This document shows, in pieces, positions 48,151 to 59,554 of a stretch of DNA of 64,000 nt. The notes beneath the pieces were generated by a model. The model saw only the letters and a program-made list of their open reading frames with translations. It made no database searches and was not told where the DNA came from. The translations under genes were made by a program, and so were the position numbers. Source of the stretch: Xylophilus sp. GW821-FHT01B05. GTDB taxonomy: Bacteria > Pseudomonadota > Gammaproteobacteria > Burkholderiales > Burkholderiaceae_C. Every line of letters begins with the position of its first letter. The stretch's first letter is position 1. The stretch spans positions 1,736,001-1,800,000 of the forward strand of contig CP152408.1 of the NCBI GenBank assembly GCA_038961845.1. The letters run 5' to 3'.

Positions 48151-49953
48151 ATGACCCTCGCCTCCGCTTCCGCCCCCATCGCCACGCATGCCCTCTTCGA
48201 CGTGGAGCGCCTGCTGCGCCACGCGCCGGTCACGCTCTATGTCTGTGCGCCTGATGGCGACTTTGGCATGCGCTTTGTCTCGCACAGCGTGGTGGAGCTG
48301 CTCGGCCATGCGCCCGAGGCCTTCGTGCGCCGCACCGACTTCTGGATCGACCACATCCACCCGGACGACCGCGAGGCCATCGTGCAGGAGAAGCGCGGCA
48401 TCGGCCCGCAAGAGACGCTGCTGCGCAAGTACCGCTTCCGCTGCGCCGACGGCGACTGGAAGTGGATCCGCGACCGCGCCCGCCGCGTGCCCGCGCCCGG
48501 CCCCGACGGGCGCGGCGAAATCGTCGGCGCCTGGAACGACATCACCGAGCTGATCGCCGCAGAAGAGCTGCTGCGCCACAGCGAGGCGCGGCACCGCTTC
48601 TTGGCGCACTACGACCCGCTGACCGATCTGCCCAACCGCACGCTGGTGCAGTTGCGCATCGACCAGGCCATTGCACAAGCGGGCGAGCAGGGCGGCAACC
48701 TGGCGCTGCTGTTTCTGGACCTGAACGACTTCAAGCTGGTCAACGACTCGCTCGGCCACGCTTGCGGCGACCAGTTGCTGCGCCAGGTCGGCCGGCGCCT
48801 GGAGCAGGGCGTGCGCCAGGGCGATACCGTGGGCCGCCTGGGCGGCGACGAGTTCGTGGTGCTGCTGCCCTCGGCCGGGCCGACCGGCGCGGCCAAGGTG
48901 GCGCAGAAGATCCAGACGCTGCTGGAGGCACCATTCGAGCTGGACGGCCAGCGCCTGTTCGTGCGCACCAGCATTGGCATCAGCGTCTATCCGCGCGACG
49001 GCAGCGATCGTGGCGAACTCACCCGCCATGCCGACGTCGCCATGTACCAGGCCAAGGAGAGCGGCGGCGGCTACCGCCTGTTCCACCCGTCGATGCAGGC
49101 CGGCCACGAGAACCGCCACACGCTGGAGGTCGAGCTGCGCATTGCGCTGGAGCAGCAGCAGTTCGTGCTGCACTACCAGCCGCAGGTCAGCGTGGCAACG
49201 GGCCGCATCGTCGGCGTCGAGGCGCTGGTGCGCTGGCAGCACCCGCAGCGCGGGCTGGTATCACCCATGGAATTCATCCCGCTGGCCGAGCGCACGCTGC
49301 TGATCCAGCCGCTGGGCCGCTGGATCATTGCGCAGGTCTGCCGCGACCTGCAGCAGTGGCAGGCACAGGGGCTGCCGCGCATCACCGTGGCCCTCAATTT
49401 GTCGCTGCGCCAATTGCAGGAGCCGGGCTTCCTCGCCGACTTCCTGGCCACGATAGACGCCGAGGGCGTGCCGGCCGATTGCCTGGAGTGGGAGATCACC
49501 GAGAGCACCATGATGCAGAACCCGGACGTGGTCCGCGACTTCATGCGGCCCTGCCGCGAGCGCGGCATCCGCTTCTCCATAGACGACTTCGGCTCGGGCT
49601 ATTCCTCGCTGGGCATGCTCAACCGCCTGCCACTGGACCGCATCAAGATCGACCAGGCCTTCATCCGCGACATGGCACAGGACAGCGGCATGCACGCCAT
49701 CGTGCGCGCCATCCTGGTCATGGCCCGCAGCCTGGGCCTGGGCGTGGTGGCCGAAGGGGTGGAGAACGGCGAGCAGTTAGCCTGCCTGCAGGCGCTGCAC
49801 TGCGACGTGGTGCAGGGCTACCACTTCAGCCGGCCGGTCCCGGCGCAGGTGTTGGCGGCGCTGCTGGCGGACGAGGCCGCGCAGGCCGCAGCGCGATGGG
49901 CCAGGCCCGAAGGCATCTGGGGGCCTGGCGGACGGCTGCTGTTTGCCGTTTGA
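48151..49953 (+). CDS. PAS-GGDEF-EAL cyclic-di-GMP signalling protein
   Basis: The 600-aa cytoplasmic protein has a PAS domain (residues about 15-135, with WIDHIHPDDREAIV and KWIRDRARRVP), a GGDEF domain with an intact GGDEF at 231-235 and LTDLPNR before it, and an EAL domain with Glu357 in VEALVRWQHP and the DDFGSGYSSL loop. Both catalytic motifs look complete, so it could make and degrade cyclic-di-GMP depending on the PAS signal. No transmembrane segments are evident. It stands alone; a repeat element follows its stop. Confidence 0.9.
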   Translation: MTLASASAPIATHALFDVERLLRHAPVTLYVCAPDGDFGMRFVSHSVVELLGHAPEAFVRRTDFWIDHIHPDDREAIVQEKRGIGPQETLLRKYRFRCADGDWKWIRDRARRVPAPGPDGRGEIVGAWNDITELIAAEELLRHSEARHRFLAHYDPLTDLPNRTLVQLRIDQAIAQAGEQGGNLALLFLDLNDFKLVNDSLGHACGDQLLRQVGRRLEQGVRQGDTVGRLGGDEFVVLLPSAGPTGAAKVAQKIQTLLEAPFELDGQRLFVRTSIGISVYPRDGSDRGELTRHADVAMYQAKESGGGYRLFHPSMQAGHENRHTLEVELRIALEQQQFVLHYQPQVSVATGRIVGVEALVRWQHPQRGLVSPMEFIPLAERTLLIQPLGRWIIAQVCRDLQQWQAQGLPRITVALNLSLRQLQEPGFLADFLATIDAEGVPADCLEWEITESTMMQNPDVVRDFMRPCRERGIRFSIDDFGSGYSSLGMLNRLPLDRIKIDQAFIRDMAQDSGMHAIVRAILVMARSLGLGVVAEGVENGEQLACLQALHCDVVQGYHFSRPVPAQVLAALLADEAAQAAARWARPEGIWGPGGRLLFAV

Positions 49954-49983
49954 GCCACCTCGCAGGTGGCCGGCAAACCATGG

Positions 49984-50042
49984 TGCTATTAGATATATAG
50001 CTATTAGCCCAGGCGCAGCCTGGGCTAGAGGCACTTTTTGCC
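49984..50042 (-). repeat. Intergenic palindromic element (family copy 4)
   Basis: On the minus strand: AAAAAGTGCCTCTAGCCCAGG, then CCTGGGCTAATAGCTATATA. AGCCCAGG/CCTGGGCT arms are perfect. In plus orientation the hairpin is followed by CACTTTTTG, so it may terminate the upstream PAS-GGDEF-EAL gene. Confidence 0.85.
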
Positions 50043-50064
50043 AAAATCAAGCGGTGGCCGCGCC

Positions 50065-50886
50065 TCAATACTCCAGGCGCTCTGGCCGCACCTCTTGCAG
50101 GATGGTGGTGGCGATCTCTTCGATCGACTTGGTGGTGGTCGACAGCCAGCGGATACCGGCGCGGCGCATCATGGCCTCGGCCTCGGCCACCTCCTGGCGG
50201 CAGTTGAGCAGGTCGGCGTACTTGGAGTTGGGGCGGCGCTCGCTGCGGATCTGCGACAGGCGCTCGGGCAGGATGGTCAGGCCGAACAGCTTCTTGCGGT
50301 GCGGCACCAGCGCCGGCGGCAACTGGCGGCGGTCGAAGTCTTCGGGGATCAGCGGGTAATTGGCTGCCTTCAGCCCGTGCTGCATCGCCAGGTAGAGCGA
50401 GGTCGGCGTCTTGCCGCTGCGGCTGACACCCACCAGGATCACGTCGGCCGACTCCAGGTCGCGGTTGCTCTGGCCATCGTCGTGGGCCAGGCTGAAGTTG
50501 ATCGCCTCGATGCGGTCGTTGTATTCCTTGCTCTTGGAGACATCGCTGAAGCGGCCCACGCGGTGCAGCGACTTGATGCCCAGCTCTTTCTCCAGCGGCT
50601 GCACAAAGGTGCCGAACATGTCCAGCAGCATGCCCTTGCAGCCGTCGCGCACCACGTGCAGCACCTCCATGTTCACCAGCGTGGTGAAGACGATGGGCTT
50701 GTTGCCCTCGACCTCGGCCACGTGGTTGATCTGCCGCACCACCTGGTGCGCCTTGTCCGCGGTGTCGATGAAGGGCAGGCGCACATGGCGCGGCTTGAAC
50801 TCGAACTGCGACAGGATGGCGTTGCCAAAGGCCTCGGCCGTGATGCCGGTGCCGTCGGAAATGTAAAAAACGGTGCGAGTGTGCAT
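50065..50886 (-). CDS. ppsR: PEP synthetase regulatory protein (PpsR, DUF299 kinase/pyrophosphorylase)
   Basis: The 273-aa bifunctional enzyme phosphorylates PEP synthase with ADP and removes the phosphate with Pi, controlling gluconeogenesis. The P-loop is [11 protein letters not shown] near residue 153, and [20 protein letters not shown] is the family N-terminus. The frame stays open for more than 2 kb upstream, antisense to ppsA, but the start is fixed by this N-terminus. It is divergent from ppsA, its target, across 192 bp. Confidence 0.95.
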   Translation of the reverse strand: MHTRTVFYISDGTGITAEAFGNAILSQFEFKPRHVRLPFIDTADKAHQVVRQINHVAEVEGNKPIVFTTLVNMEVLHVVRDGCKGMLLDMFGTFVQPLEKELGIKSLHRVGRFSDVSKSKEYNDRIEAINFSLAHDDGQSNRDLESADVILVGVSRSGKTPTSLYLAMQHGLKAANYPLIPEDFDRRQLPPALVPHRKKLFGLTILPERLSQIRSERRPNSKYADLLNCRQEVAEAEAMMRRAGIRWLSTTTKSIEEIATTILQEVRPERLEY

Positions 50887-51078
50887 GGGGCTCCAGAGGG
50901 AGGCGGGGCGGTGGTGGGTACGGCAGGAAGCGAAGGCGCAGCCTACAATCCGGCCGATTATCCGAATTCGCGCCATGCTCCGCCCCGACCTCCTAGAAGA
51001 ACACCAAAGTCGCCGTGTCCGCACGGCCGCTGGTGCACGCGCGCCCGGATGCCAGGATTCAACCTTTGGAGCTCTCCC

Positions 51079-53469
<2,391 letters not shown>

Positions 53470-53491
53470 CGCCCCGGGCTCCATGCAATAG

Positions 53492-53525
53492 AAGGCGGAC
53501 CGCGCAAGCGGCCCGCCTTTTTTGC
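53492..53525 (+). terminator. Intrinsic terminator after ppsA
   Basis: GGCGG-A-CCGC, loop GCAA, GCGG-C-CCGCC, then six T residues. It ends at the stop of the convergent FAD-monooxygenase gene. Confidence 0.85.
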
Positions 53526-55022
53526 TTATGCGCCAAGGCCCACCGCGCCCAGATAGCGCTCCAGCGCCTCGGCATCGCTGGCCGCCACGATCGCGCCGAT
53601 GTAGCCGTCCGGGCGCACCAGTACCCCATCACCGGGCCTCAGGGCATAGGCTTGGTGGAAGTGGCCGCCTTCGTCGCGCAGATCGCCGTGTGCGCCAACA
53701 GTGTGGATGTGCAGGCCTGGCCGCGCTGGCACGGCGGGGCTTTGCGCCTCGTAGCCCAGCAAGGTCCAGTGCGAGCCCTTGAACAGCTCGAACAGGCGCG
53801 TCGGCTGGCCGGCGGCGCCCATGATGGGAGCGTCCGGCGCCCGGTCGCCCGCGAGCAGGCCCTGGGTACGGGCGGGTTGCTCCAGTGCCAATGGGGATCC
53901 GGGGTAGCCAATGTCGAGCTGGTGGACCTCGCGCCCGCGCCGCATATCGCCGCGCTTGGCGGCATCGAGCAGCTTGGTGGCAAGGCCGAGCATGCCGGCC
54001 GCGACGGGGCGGCGCTCCGCCTCGTAGCTGTCGAGCAAGGTGTCGGATGCGCCGCCGGCCACCGCCGCCAGCTTCCAGCCGAGGTTGTAGGCGTCCTGGA
54101 CGCTGGTATTGAGCCCCTGGCCGCCGGTTGGCGGATGGGTGTGTGCGGCGTCGCCCACCAGCAGCACGCGGCCGACGCGGTAGCGCTCGGCCAGGCGCGC
54201 GTTCATGTGGAAGGCCGAGGCCCAGGAGACCGATTGGATGCGGATGTCATTGCGGCCGGTGCGCTCGGCCACCATGGCGCTCAGCCCTGCGGCGGAGAGA
54301 TCGACATCGCCTTCCAGCGGGATGGCGGCCTGCAGCTGGAACAGCTCGGTGCCGGCGAGCGGGCACAGCGCTACCTGCGTGTCCATCCCCGCTGCGTTGA
54401 ATCGGTGCCAGGCCTCTCGTCCCAGTCCGCTCAGCACGACATCGGCTACCACCGCGCGCATGCCCAGCGTCTTGCCCGGAAAGCCGACGTCCAGCGCATG
54501 CCGCACGAAGCTGCGCCCGCCATCGGCGCCGACCAGATAGCGCGCGCGAATGGTTTCCTCGCCTGCCGGGCCGGTCAGCCGCGCCGTCACGCCGTCCTGG
54601 TCCTGCTCGAAGCCGATCAGCTCGCAGCTGAACGCCGGCCGCTGCCCCAATTCGGTCAGGCGCTCGCGCATCACGCCCTCGGTCAGGAACTGCGGCACCA
54701 TCAGTGGCAGGTGATAGGGCTCGGCGGGCGTCGCGGGCTCATGCTCCATGACTAGCGACTCGGCATAGCTGCCGTCGGCGCGGTATTCCCGCTGGGGTGG
54801 ATACAGGCCGCCAGCCGCGACGACCCGGTCGAGGATGCCCAGATCCTCGAAGACTTCCTGCGTGCGCGGCTGTATGCCCTTGCCGCGCGAGCCGCGGAAA
54901 GGCCCGTCCATTTTCTCGATCAGGCGAAAGGACAGGCCTCGCCGCGCCAGGTCGATTGCAAGCGTGAGGCCGGCCGCGCCAGCGCCGCAGATCAGGACGT
55001 CGACTGAAAGATGCTTTGTCAT
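53526..55022 (-). CDS. FAD-dependent aromatic monooxygenase (PheA/TfdB/MhpA family)
   Basis: The 498-aa flavoprotein has [20 protein letters not shown] for [25 protein letters not shown] (the DG motif) and [20 protein letters not shown] for ribityl contact, followed by a thioredoxin-like C-terminal domain. Such enzymes hydroxylate phenols or polyketides with NAD(P)H. The start at 55022 follows GGAG; upstream open sequence lacks homology and overlaps the operator. It is divergent from a MarR gene, and one of two matched operators lies 15 bp from its start, so it is probably repressed until an aromatic ligand appears. Confidence 0.9.
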   Translation of the reverse strand: MTKHLSVDVLICGAGAAGLTLAIDLARRGLSFRLIEKMDGPFRGSRGKGIQPRTQEVFEDLGILDRVVAAGGLYPPQREYRADGSYAESLVMEHEPATPAEPYHLPLMVPQFLTEGVMRERLTELGQRPAFSCELIGFEQDQDGVTARLTGPAGEETIRARYLVGADGGRSFVRHALDVGFPGKTLGMRAVVADVVLSGLGREAWHRFNAAGMDTQVALCPLAGTELFQLQAAIPLEGDVDLSAAGLSAMVAERTGRNDIRIQSVSWASAFHMNARLAERYRVGRVLLVGDAAHTHPPTGGQGLNTSVQDAYNLGWKLAAVAGGASDTLLDSYEAERRPVAAGMLGLATKLLDAAKRGDMRRGREVHQLDIGYPGSPLALEQPARTQGLLAGDRAPDAPIMGAAGQPTRLFELFKGSHWTLLGYEAQSPAVPARPGLHIHTVGAHGDLRDEGGHFHQAYALRPGDGVLVRPDGYIGAIVAASDAEALERYLGAVGLGA

Positions 55023-55036
55023 GGTGAACTCCAATG

Positions 55037-55051
55037 TGTGTAATATGCACA
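55037..55051. promoter_or_regulatory. MarR operator site 1
   Basis: TGTGT-AATAT-GCACA lies between the divergent monooxygenase and marR starts. It matches site 2 (55085-55099) at 13 of 15 positions. Confidence 0.7.
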
Positions 55052-55067
55052 TAAAGGAGTGAATGCT

Positions 55068-55550
55068 ATGGCATCCCAAAAAAATGTGCAAGATGCACAT
55101 ATATCCACGCAATTAAGAGTCCTGCACGGCGCCTTGCTCACCATCGTGGGCGAAATGAACCGCCCCCAGCGCGACGAGGCGATGGTGCGGGAGGCGGGCA
55201 TTTCGCTGGACCGCGCCTTGTTTCCGCTGCTGGTGGGGGTAGAGCGGCTCGGGCCGATCGGAGTGGTGGAGCTGGCCGACCGTGTCGGGCGCGACTACAC
55301 GACGGTCAGCCGGCAAGTGGCAAAGCTCGAAAGCCTGGGCCTGGTGCTGCGCCAGGAAGGCGCCGAAGACCGCCGAGTGCGAGAAGCCATCGTGACGGCC
55401 AAGGGCAAGGCCATGACCGATGCCGTGGACGCCGCGCGGGAGCGCATCGGGCGGGCCATATTCGCAAACTGGGAGCCGCAGGACGTTGCCGAGCTGGTGC
55501 GGCTGCTGCAGAAATTTGCGGCAGATATCGAAAGTGGTGCGCCGCGCTGA
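55068..55550 (+). CDS. MarR-family transcriptional regulator
   Basis: The 160-aa protein has a winged helix (VVELADRVGRDYTTVSRQVA, KLESLGLVLRQEGAEDRRVR) and a helical dimerisation domain. AAGGAG lies 8 bases before the ATG at 55068; a GTG at 55059 is in frame but overlaps that site. Two matched palindromes flank its start, the second inside its own codons 6-11, so strong autorepression is expected together with control of the divergent FAD monooxygenase. Confidence 0.9.
   Translation: MASQKNVQDAHISTQLRVLHGALLTIVGEMNRPQRDEAMVREAGISLDRALFPLLVGVERLGPIGVVELADRVGRDYTTVSRQVAKLESLGLVLRQEGAEDRRVREAIVTAKGKAMTDAVDAARERIGRAIFANWEPQDVAELVRLLQKFAADIESGAPR
55085..55099. promoter_or_regulatory. MarR operator site 2, inside the marR coding start
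   Basis: TGTGC-AAGAT-GCACA; with flanking A and T the arms are ATGTGC/GCACAT, perfect. The centre is 48 bp from that of site 1. Confidence 0.7.
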
Positions 55551-55562
55551 GCGGGCGCCTGC

Positions 55563-55970
55563 CTATTCCTGCGCCACCGGCAGCGCCTCGACCATGTCGC
55601 GCACCAGGTGGCGGTGCTGGGGCGTCAGACGCAGGTAGCGCGTCAGCATGGCCTGGTCCAGGGGCGTGAGGCGGCGCGTCAACGCTTCGGGCTCGCGCGC
55701 GCTCACCATGCCGCCTTCTGTGCCAAAGCGCAGTTCCTGCGGCGGCACGTCGAGCCACTGTGCCAGCACGCGCAGCTTGTCCTGGGTGGGAATGGAGATG
55801 CCCATGAGCCAGTTGCGTACGGCATAGAGCGATACGCCCTTGCCCCAATAGCGCAGATTGAATTCATGGGCGACCGTGGTGGGAGAGGGCGCAATACCGG
55901 CGGAGGCGAGGGCTTGGCGCAGGCGCCTTGCAAAGATCTCTGCCTCCGGGTGGGGAGTCTTTTCGGGCAT
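55563..55970 (-). CDS. XRE-family transcriptional regulator
   Basis: The 135-aa protein has a helix-turn-helix domain (ARRLRQALASAGIAPSPTTV, KGVSLYAVRNWLMGISIPTQ, DKLRVLAQWLDVPPQELRFG) followed by a helical tail with LTPQHRHLVRDMVEALP. Similar small phage-repressor-like proteins occur singly in Burkholderiales chromosomes. No phage genes are nearby. Its promoter shows GTGATA/TCACG repeats (56003-56029), suggesting autoregulation. It converges on marR with 12 bp between stops. Confidence 0.8.
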   Translation of the reverse strand: MPEKTPHPEAEIFARRLRQALASAGIAPSPTTVAHEFNLRYWGKGVSLYAVRNWLMGISIPTQDKLRVLAQWLDVPPQELRFGTEGGMVSAREPEALTRRLTPLDQAMLTRYLRLTPQHRHLVRDMVEALPVAQE

Positions 55971-56002
55971 CTTCCGACGGTAGGAAGTCCGTGCGTGGGT
56001 GT

Positions 56003-56029
56003 GTGATAGTCTGTGTCACGTTTGCGTGA
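56003..56029. promoter_or_regulatory. GTGA/TCAC repeats upstream of the XRE gene
   Basis: GTGATA (56003-56008) pairs with GTCAC (56015-56019), and TCACG (56016-56020), TTTG, CGTGA (56025-56029) is a second, overlapping palindrome. GTGATAGT appears twice in direct orientation. The site is 33-59 bp upstream of the start. Confidence 0.5.
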
Positions 56030-56132
56030 TAGTAGATAACATATTGACCTGAAATCACACCCAGGGAGGGGCCGGACATGGAAACAGTTCCAGCAATGGG
56101 CAGATCAAGGGCCGTGGCGCTGAGGAGCCGTC

Positions 56133-56663
56133 ATGGGCGGCGCTGAATCCCGCCACTTCAGGCCGGTCCGGCGTGCCGAGCCGCAAGAGGTCCGCGACCC
56201 ACTGACCGGCCTCTACCTGCGCGAGCACTGGGAGTGGCTGCTGCAGGCCAACTTCGAGCTCACCCGCAGCACGGGCGGCACGGCCACGCTGGTCGCGGCC
56301 GAGCTGGACCACCTGCGCGCCGTTCAGGACCTGCGCGGCCAGGCCGCCACTGACCAGGCTCTGCGGACCTTCGGGCATCTGCTGCGCACACGGCTGCGCT
56401 CGACCGACATCCGGGGCTGTCGCGGCTCCGGCCGCTTCGGCATCCTGCTGCCCGATACCGACCTTGAAGGCGGCCGGTGCGCGGTCGAGCGGCTGCACTG
56501 GATGCTCGACGCCCGGCCACTACTGGCGGGCGAGCGCCTGACCGTGAGCTTCGGCGTCTGCGCGATAGGGCCGGACATGGAAGGCATTCAGTCCTGGCTG
56601 CAGCGGGCCGACGAACTGCTGCAGCAGGCCCGGCGCAGCGGCGGTGACTGTGTGCGGGCTTAG
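56133..56663 (+). CDS. Degenerate GGDEF-domain protein
   Basis: The 176-aa protein is a single GGDEF-like domain: DPLTGLYLREHWEWLLQANF at the start, a metal-site aspartate in AAELDHLRAV, and RGSGRFGILLPDTD where active cyclases have GGDEF. With GSGRF at the active site it is unlikely to make cyclic-di-GMP; it may bind a nucleotide or act as a partner. AGGAG precedes the start. It lies 57 bp upstream of the symporter pair in the same direction and could be co-transcribed. Confidence 0.8.
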   Translation: MGGAESRHFRPVRRAEPQEVRDPLTGLYLREHWEWLLQANFELTRSTGGTATLVAAELDHLRAVQDLRGQAATDQALRTFGHLLRTRLRSTDIRGCRGSGRFGILLPDTDLEGGRCAVERLHWMLDARPLLAGERLTVSFGVCAIGPDMEGIQSWLQRADELLQQARRSGGDCVRA

Positions 56664-56720
56664 CTGGGGCTTGCTCGCAAATACCGAGGCGCGCACCGGC
56701 TGGCGCGGCGATGATGGGAC

Positions 56721-57023
56721 ATGGCCTTTCCTGCATTCCCGCCTGCGCCACCGATAGAGGGGGCGCCACCCGTGCCCGCCATGGTCAATCTGCCGCCGCC
56801 CGGCCATTGGCGCCTGCGGGCCGTGCTGTTGCTGGTCTGGGGCGCGGTGTCTTTCGGTGTTTGCTACCACGCGCGGGCGCTGCAGTTCAACGTCAATGGC
56901 TGGCCCTTCGGCTACTGGATGGCGGCGCAGGGCGCCTTGCTGGTCTTCATCGCGGTGGTCGTGGTCTATGCCACGGTACTGAACCGCGCCGAGCGCCGGG
57001 CCGCTGCGGCAAGGGCTTCCTGA
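56721..57023 (+). CDS. DUF4212 small subunit of a sodium:solute symporter
   Basis: The 100-aa protein has two transmembrane helices (RAVLLLVWGAVSFGVCYHA and WMAAQGALLVFIAVVVVYAT) with the family's FGVxYxAxxL and GWPFGYWMAAQG motifs. DUF4212 proteins are encoded directly before VC_2705-type symporters and are thought to form a complex with them. The next gene starts 4 bp later. The N-terminal proline-rich extension is longer than usual. Confidence 0.9.
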   Translation: MAFPAFPPAPPIEGAPPVPAMVNLPPPGHWRLRAVLLLVWGAVSFGVCYHARALQFNVNGWPFGYWMAAQGALLVFIAVVVVYATVLNRAERRAAAARAS

Positions 57024-57027
57024 GCGC

Positions 57028-59085
57028 ATGGCGTCGGACGGCGGCTATTCCCCGGCCGGCACACGGCGCCTGCACGGCATCTTCATCGCCTACGTTGGCG
57101 GCGTGATCGCCTTCCTGCTGTTGCTGGGCTGGGCCGAGCGGCAGGGCCTGTCGCGCCACTGGATCGGGCCGGTGTTCCTGTTCGTGACCGTCATGGTCTA
57201 TGCGGCCATAGGCATCTGGGGCCGCACCACCGACCCGGAGGAATACTACGTGGCCGGCCGGCGCATCCCGCCCATGTACAACGGCATGGCCGCCGCCGCC
57301 GACTGGATGAGCGCAGCCTCGTTCCTGAGCCTGGCCGGCGCGCTGTATCTGCAGGGCTTCTCCGGCAGCCAGGGGCAGGCGGGTGGGCTGGCTTATTTGC
57401 TGGGCTGGACCGGCGGCTTTTGCCTGGTGGCGATGCTGATCGCGCCACAGCTGCGCGCTATGGGGCTCTATACCGTGCCCGACTTTTTCCTGGTGCGCTA
57501 TGGCGGGCGCTGGCCGCGGCGCATTGCGGCGCTGTCGGCGGTGCTGTGTTCCTTCACCTACCTGGTGGCGCAGATCTACGGTGTGGGCCTGATCGCCTCG
57601 CGCCTGACCGGCGTGCAGTTCGAGATCGGCATCATGCTGGGCCTGGGCGGCGTGCTGCTGTGCTCGTTCTTGGGCGGCATGCGCGCCATCACCTGGACCC
57701 AGGTGGCGCAGTACGTGGTGCTGCTGCTGGCTTTCCTGATCCCGGTGTCGTGGCTGGCCTACAAGCAGTTGGGCAACCCGTTGGCGCCACTGGTCTATGG
57801 CACCCAACTGGAGAAGATCGGCAGCCTGGAAGACGCACTGCGCGCCTCGCCCGCCGAGCGCGAGGTGGCGGCGCTCTACCTGCAGCGCGCGCAAGACTAC
57901 GAGGCCCGGCTGCGCGATGTCGATGGCTCGCTGGCGGCAGAGCGCGAGCGCCGTCAAGAGCGCCTGCGCCTGCTGCGCCAGGGCAATGCCGATGTGGGCG
58001 AGGTGATGGCCGCCAGCCGTGAATTGAGCGCGCTGCCAGCCAATGCCGATGTGGCGCGTGCCCGCTGGAGCCGCGCCATGCGCGAGGACTACGAGCGCGC
58101 CCGCCCGCTGGGCGGCCTGCCGCCGCACCTGCAGGCCTTTGCCGGTGACCCGGACGGCTCGCCCGCGCAGCGCGAGGCCTTCGACATTTCGCGGCGCAAC
58201 TTCCTGGCGCTGATGTTCTGCCTGATGGTGGGCACGGCCGGCCTGCCGCATCTGCTGACGCGCTACTACACCGTGCCTTCGGTGGCGGCGGCGCGCAGCT
58301 CGGTGGCATGGTCGCTGTTCTTCATCACGCTGCTCTACATCAGTGCGCCGGCGCTGGCAGTGCTGGTGAAGTTTGAGGTCATGCAGAACCTGGTGGGCAT
58401 ACGCTTCGACGCGCTGCCGGGCTGGATCACGCAGTGGACGCGGCTGGATTCATCGCTGTTGGCCATCGAGGACATCAACGGCGACGGCCTGTTGCAGTTT
58501 GGCGAGATCCGCCTGGGCGCAGACATGATCATGCTCGTCACGCCCGAGCTGGGCGGCCTGCCTTATGTGGTGTCGGGGCTGGTGGCGGCCGGCGGCCTGG
58601 CGGCGGCGCTGTCCACCGCGGATGGCCTGCTGCTCACCATCAGCAATGCGCTGGTGCGCGACATGGCGCTGCAAGAGATACGTCGCGCGCCATCACCCGA
58701 GCAGCGCGTGATCCTGACCAAGTTCGTGCTGCTGGGCGTGGCCATGCTCGCGGCTTTTGTGGCGGCGCTGAAGTCGGCGGAGATCCTGTCGCTGGTGACG
58801 GCATCGTTCTCGCTGGCCGCATCGGCCTTTGTGCCGGCCATGGTGCTGGGCATCTTCTGGCGCGGCGCCAGCCGTGCCGGTGCGGTGGCCGGCATGCTGG
58901 CCGGGCTGGGCACCACGCTCTATTACATGCTGGTGCACGCGCCCATGCTGCGCGGCTGGTTCGGGCTGACCGGCCACGGCAGCTTGTGGTGGGACATTCA
59001 GCCCGGGCTGGCCGGCGTGTTCGGCGTGCCGGTGGGCCTGCTGGTAACCTGGCTCGCGAGCCAGGTCGGGCCGCGGGATCACTGA
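57028..59085 (+). CDS. VC_2705-type sodium:solute symporter with an EF-hand loop
   Basis: The 685-aa membrane protein has the SSS-family core: YYVAGRRIPPMYNGMAAAAD, WMSAASFLSLAGALY, SDFF-type segment TVPDFFLVRYGG, and GTAGLPHLLTRYYTVPSVAA. A hydrophilic, charged segment of about 100 residues (around 270-380, EREVAALYLQRAQDYEARLR onward) is inserted between helices and may form helices or a coiled coil. Residues 482-493 read DINGDGLLQFGE, a canonical EF-hand calcium loop. It probably imports a short carboxylate such as acetate together with the DUF4212 subunit. The substrate is not certain. Confidence 0.9.
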   Translation: MASDGGYSPAGTRRLHGIFIAYVGGVIAFLLLLGWAERQGLSRHWIGPVFLFVTVMVYAAIGIWGRTTDPEEYYVAGRRIPPMYNGMAAAADWMSAASFLSLAGALYLQGFSGSQGQAGGLAYLLGWTGGFCLVAMLIAPQLRAMGLYTVPDFFLVRYGGRWPRRIAALSAVLCSFTYLVAQIYGVGLIASRLTGVQFEIGIMLGLGGVLLCSFLGGMRAITWTQVAQYVVLLLAFLIPVSWLAYKQLGNPLAPLVYGTQLEKIGSLEDALRASPAEREVAALYLQRAQDYEARLRDVDGSLAAERERRQERLRLLRQGNADVGEVMAASRELSALPANADVARARWSRAMREDYERARPLGGLPPHLQAFAGDPDGSPAQREAFDISRRNFLALMFCLMVGTAGLPHLLTRYYTVPSVAAARSSVAWSLFFITLLYISAPALAVLVKFEVMQNLVGIRFDALPGWITQWTRLDSSLLAIEDINGDGLLQFGEIRLGADMIMLVTPELGGLPYVVSGLVAAGGLAAALSTADGLLLTISNALVRDMALQEIRRAPSPEQRVILTKFVLLGVAMLAAFVAALKSAEILSLVTASFSLAASAFVPAMVLGIFWRGASRAGAVAGMLAGLGTTLYYMLVHAPMLRGWFGLTGHGSLWWDIQPGLAGVFGVPVGLLVTWLASQVGPRDH

Positions 59086-59110
59086 TCTCATCACCAACCA
59101 AGGGGGCCAC

Positions 59111-59554
59111 ATGATTCTGACCAAAACCGCCGTTGGCCTGCGCGTACTCAAGGACCGCTCGGTACCGCTGGCGCCACGCCAGCGCTCGGCCTTCATCCTG
59201 TTCGACGGCCAGCATTCATTGGTGGAGGTACTGCAGGCCACGGCCGGTATGGGCGTGACAGAGCAGGACGTAAGCGCGATGGTCGACGCAGGCCTGCTGG
59301 AAGAGGTATTGCCCGATGTGCGGGCCGTGCCCGAGCCGGTTGTCGCGCTGTCGCGTACGTCGACGCAGCGTTACCACGATGCCTATGCGGTGGCGACGGC
59401 GCTGACGGCCGAGCTGGGCTTGCGCGGCTTTCGCCTCAATCTGGCGGTGGAGGCGGCAAGCGGGCTGGAAGAGCTGCGGCAACTGGCCCCCAAGATCCGC
59501 GATGCGGTGGGCGCCACCAAGTTTGCGCCGCTGGATCAGGCGCTAAACGGCTAG
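59111..59554 (+). CDS. Conserved hypothetical protein, 147 aa
   Basis: I cannot assign a function. The N-terminal half (TKTAVGLRVLKDRSVPLAPR, RSAFILFDGQHSLVEVLQA, DVSAMVDAGLLEEVL) looks like a winged-helix module in which a short helix pair precedes a leucine-rich turn. The C-terminal half (YHDAYAVATALTAELGLRGF, LEELRQLAPKIRDAVG) is helical and resembles a recurring betaproteobacterial C-terminal segment. No signal peptide or membrane helix is present. It starts 25 bp after the symporter gene with AAGGGGG upstream and may belong to its transcript. Confidence 0.7.
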   Translation: MILTKTAVGLRVLKDRSVPLAPRQRSAFILFDGQHSLVEVLQATAGMGVTEQDVSAMVDAGLLEEVLPDVRAVPEPVVALSRTSTQRYHDAYAVATALTAELGLRGFRLNLAVEAASGLEELRQLAPKIRDAVGATKFAPLDQALNG

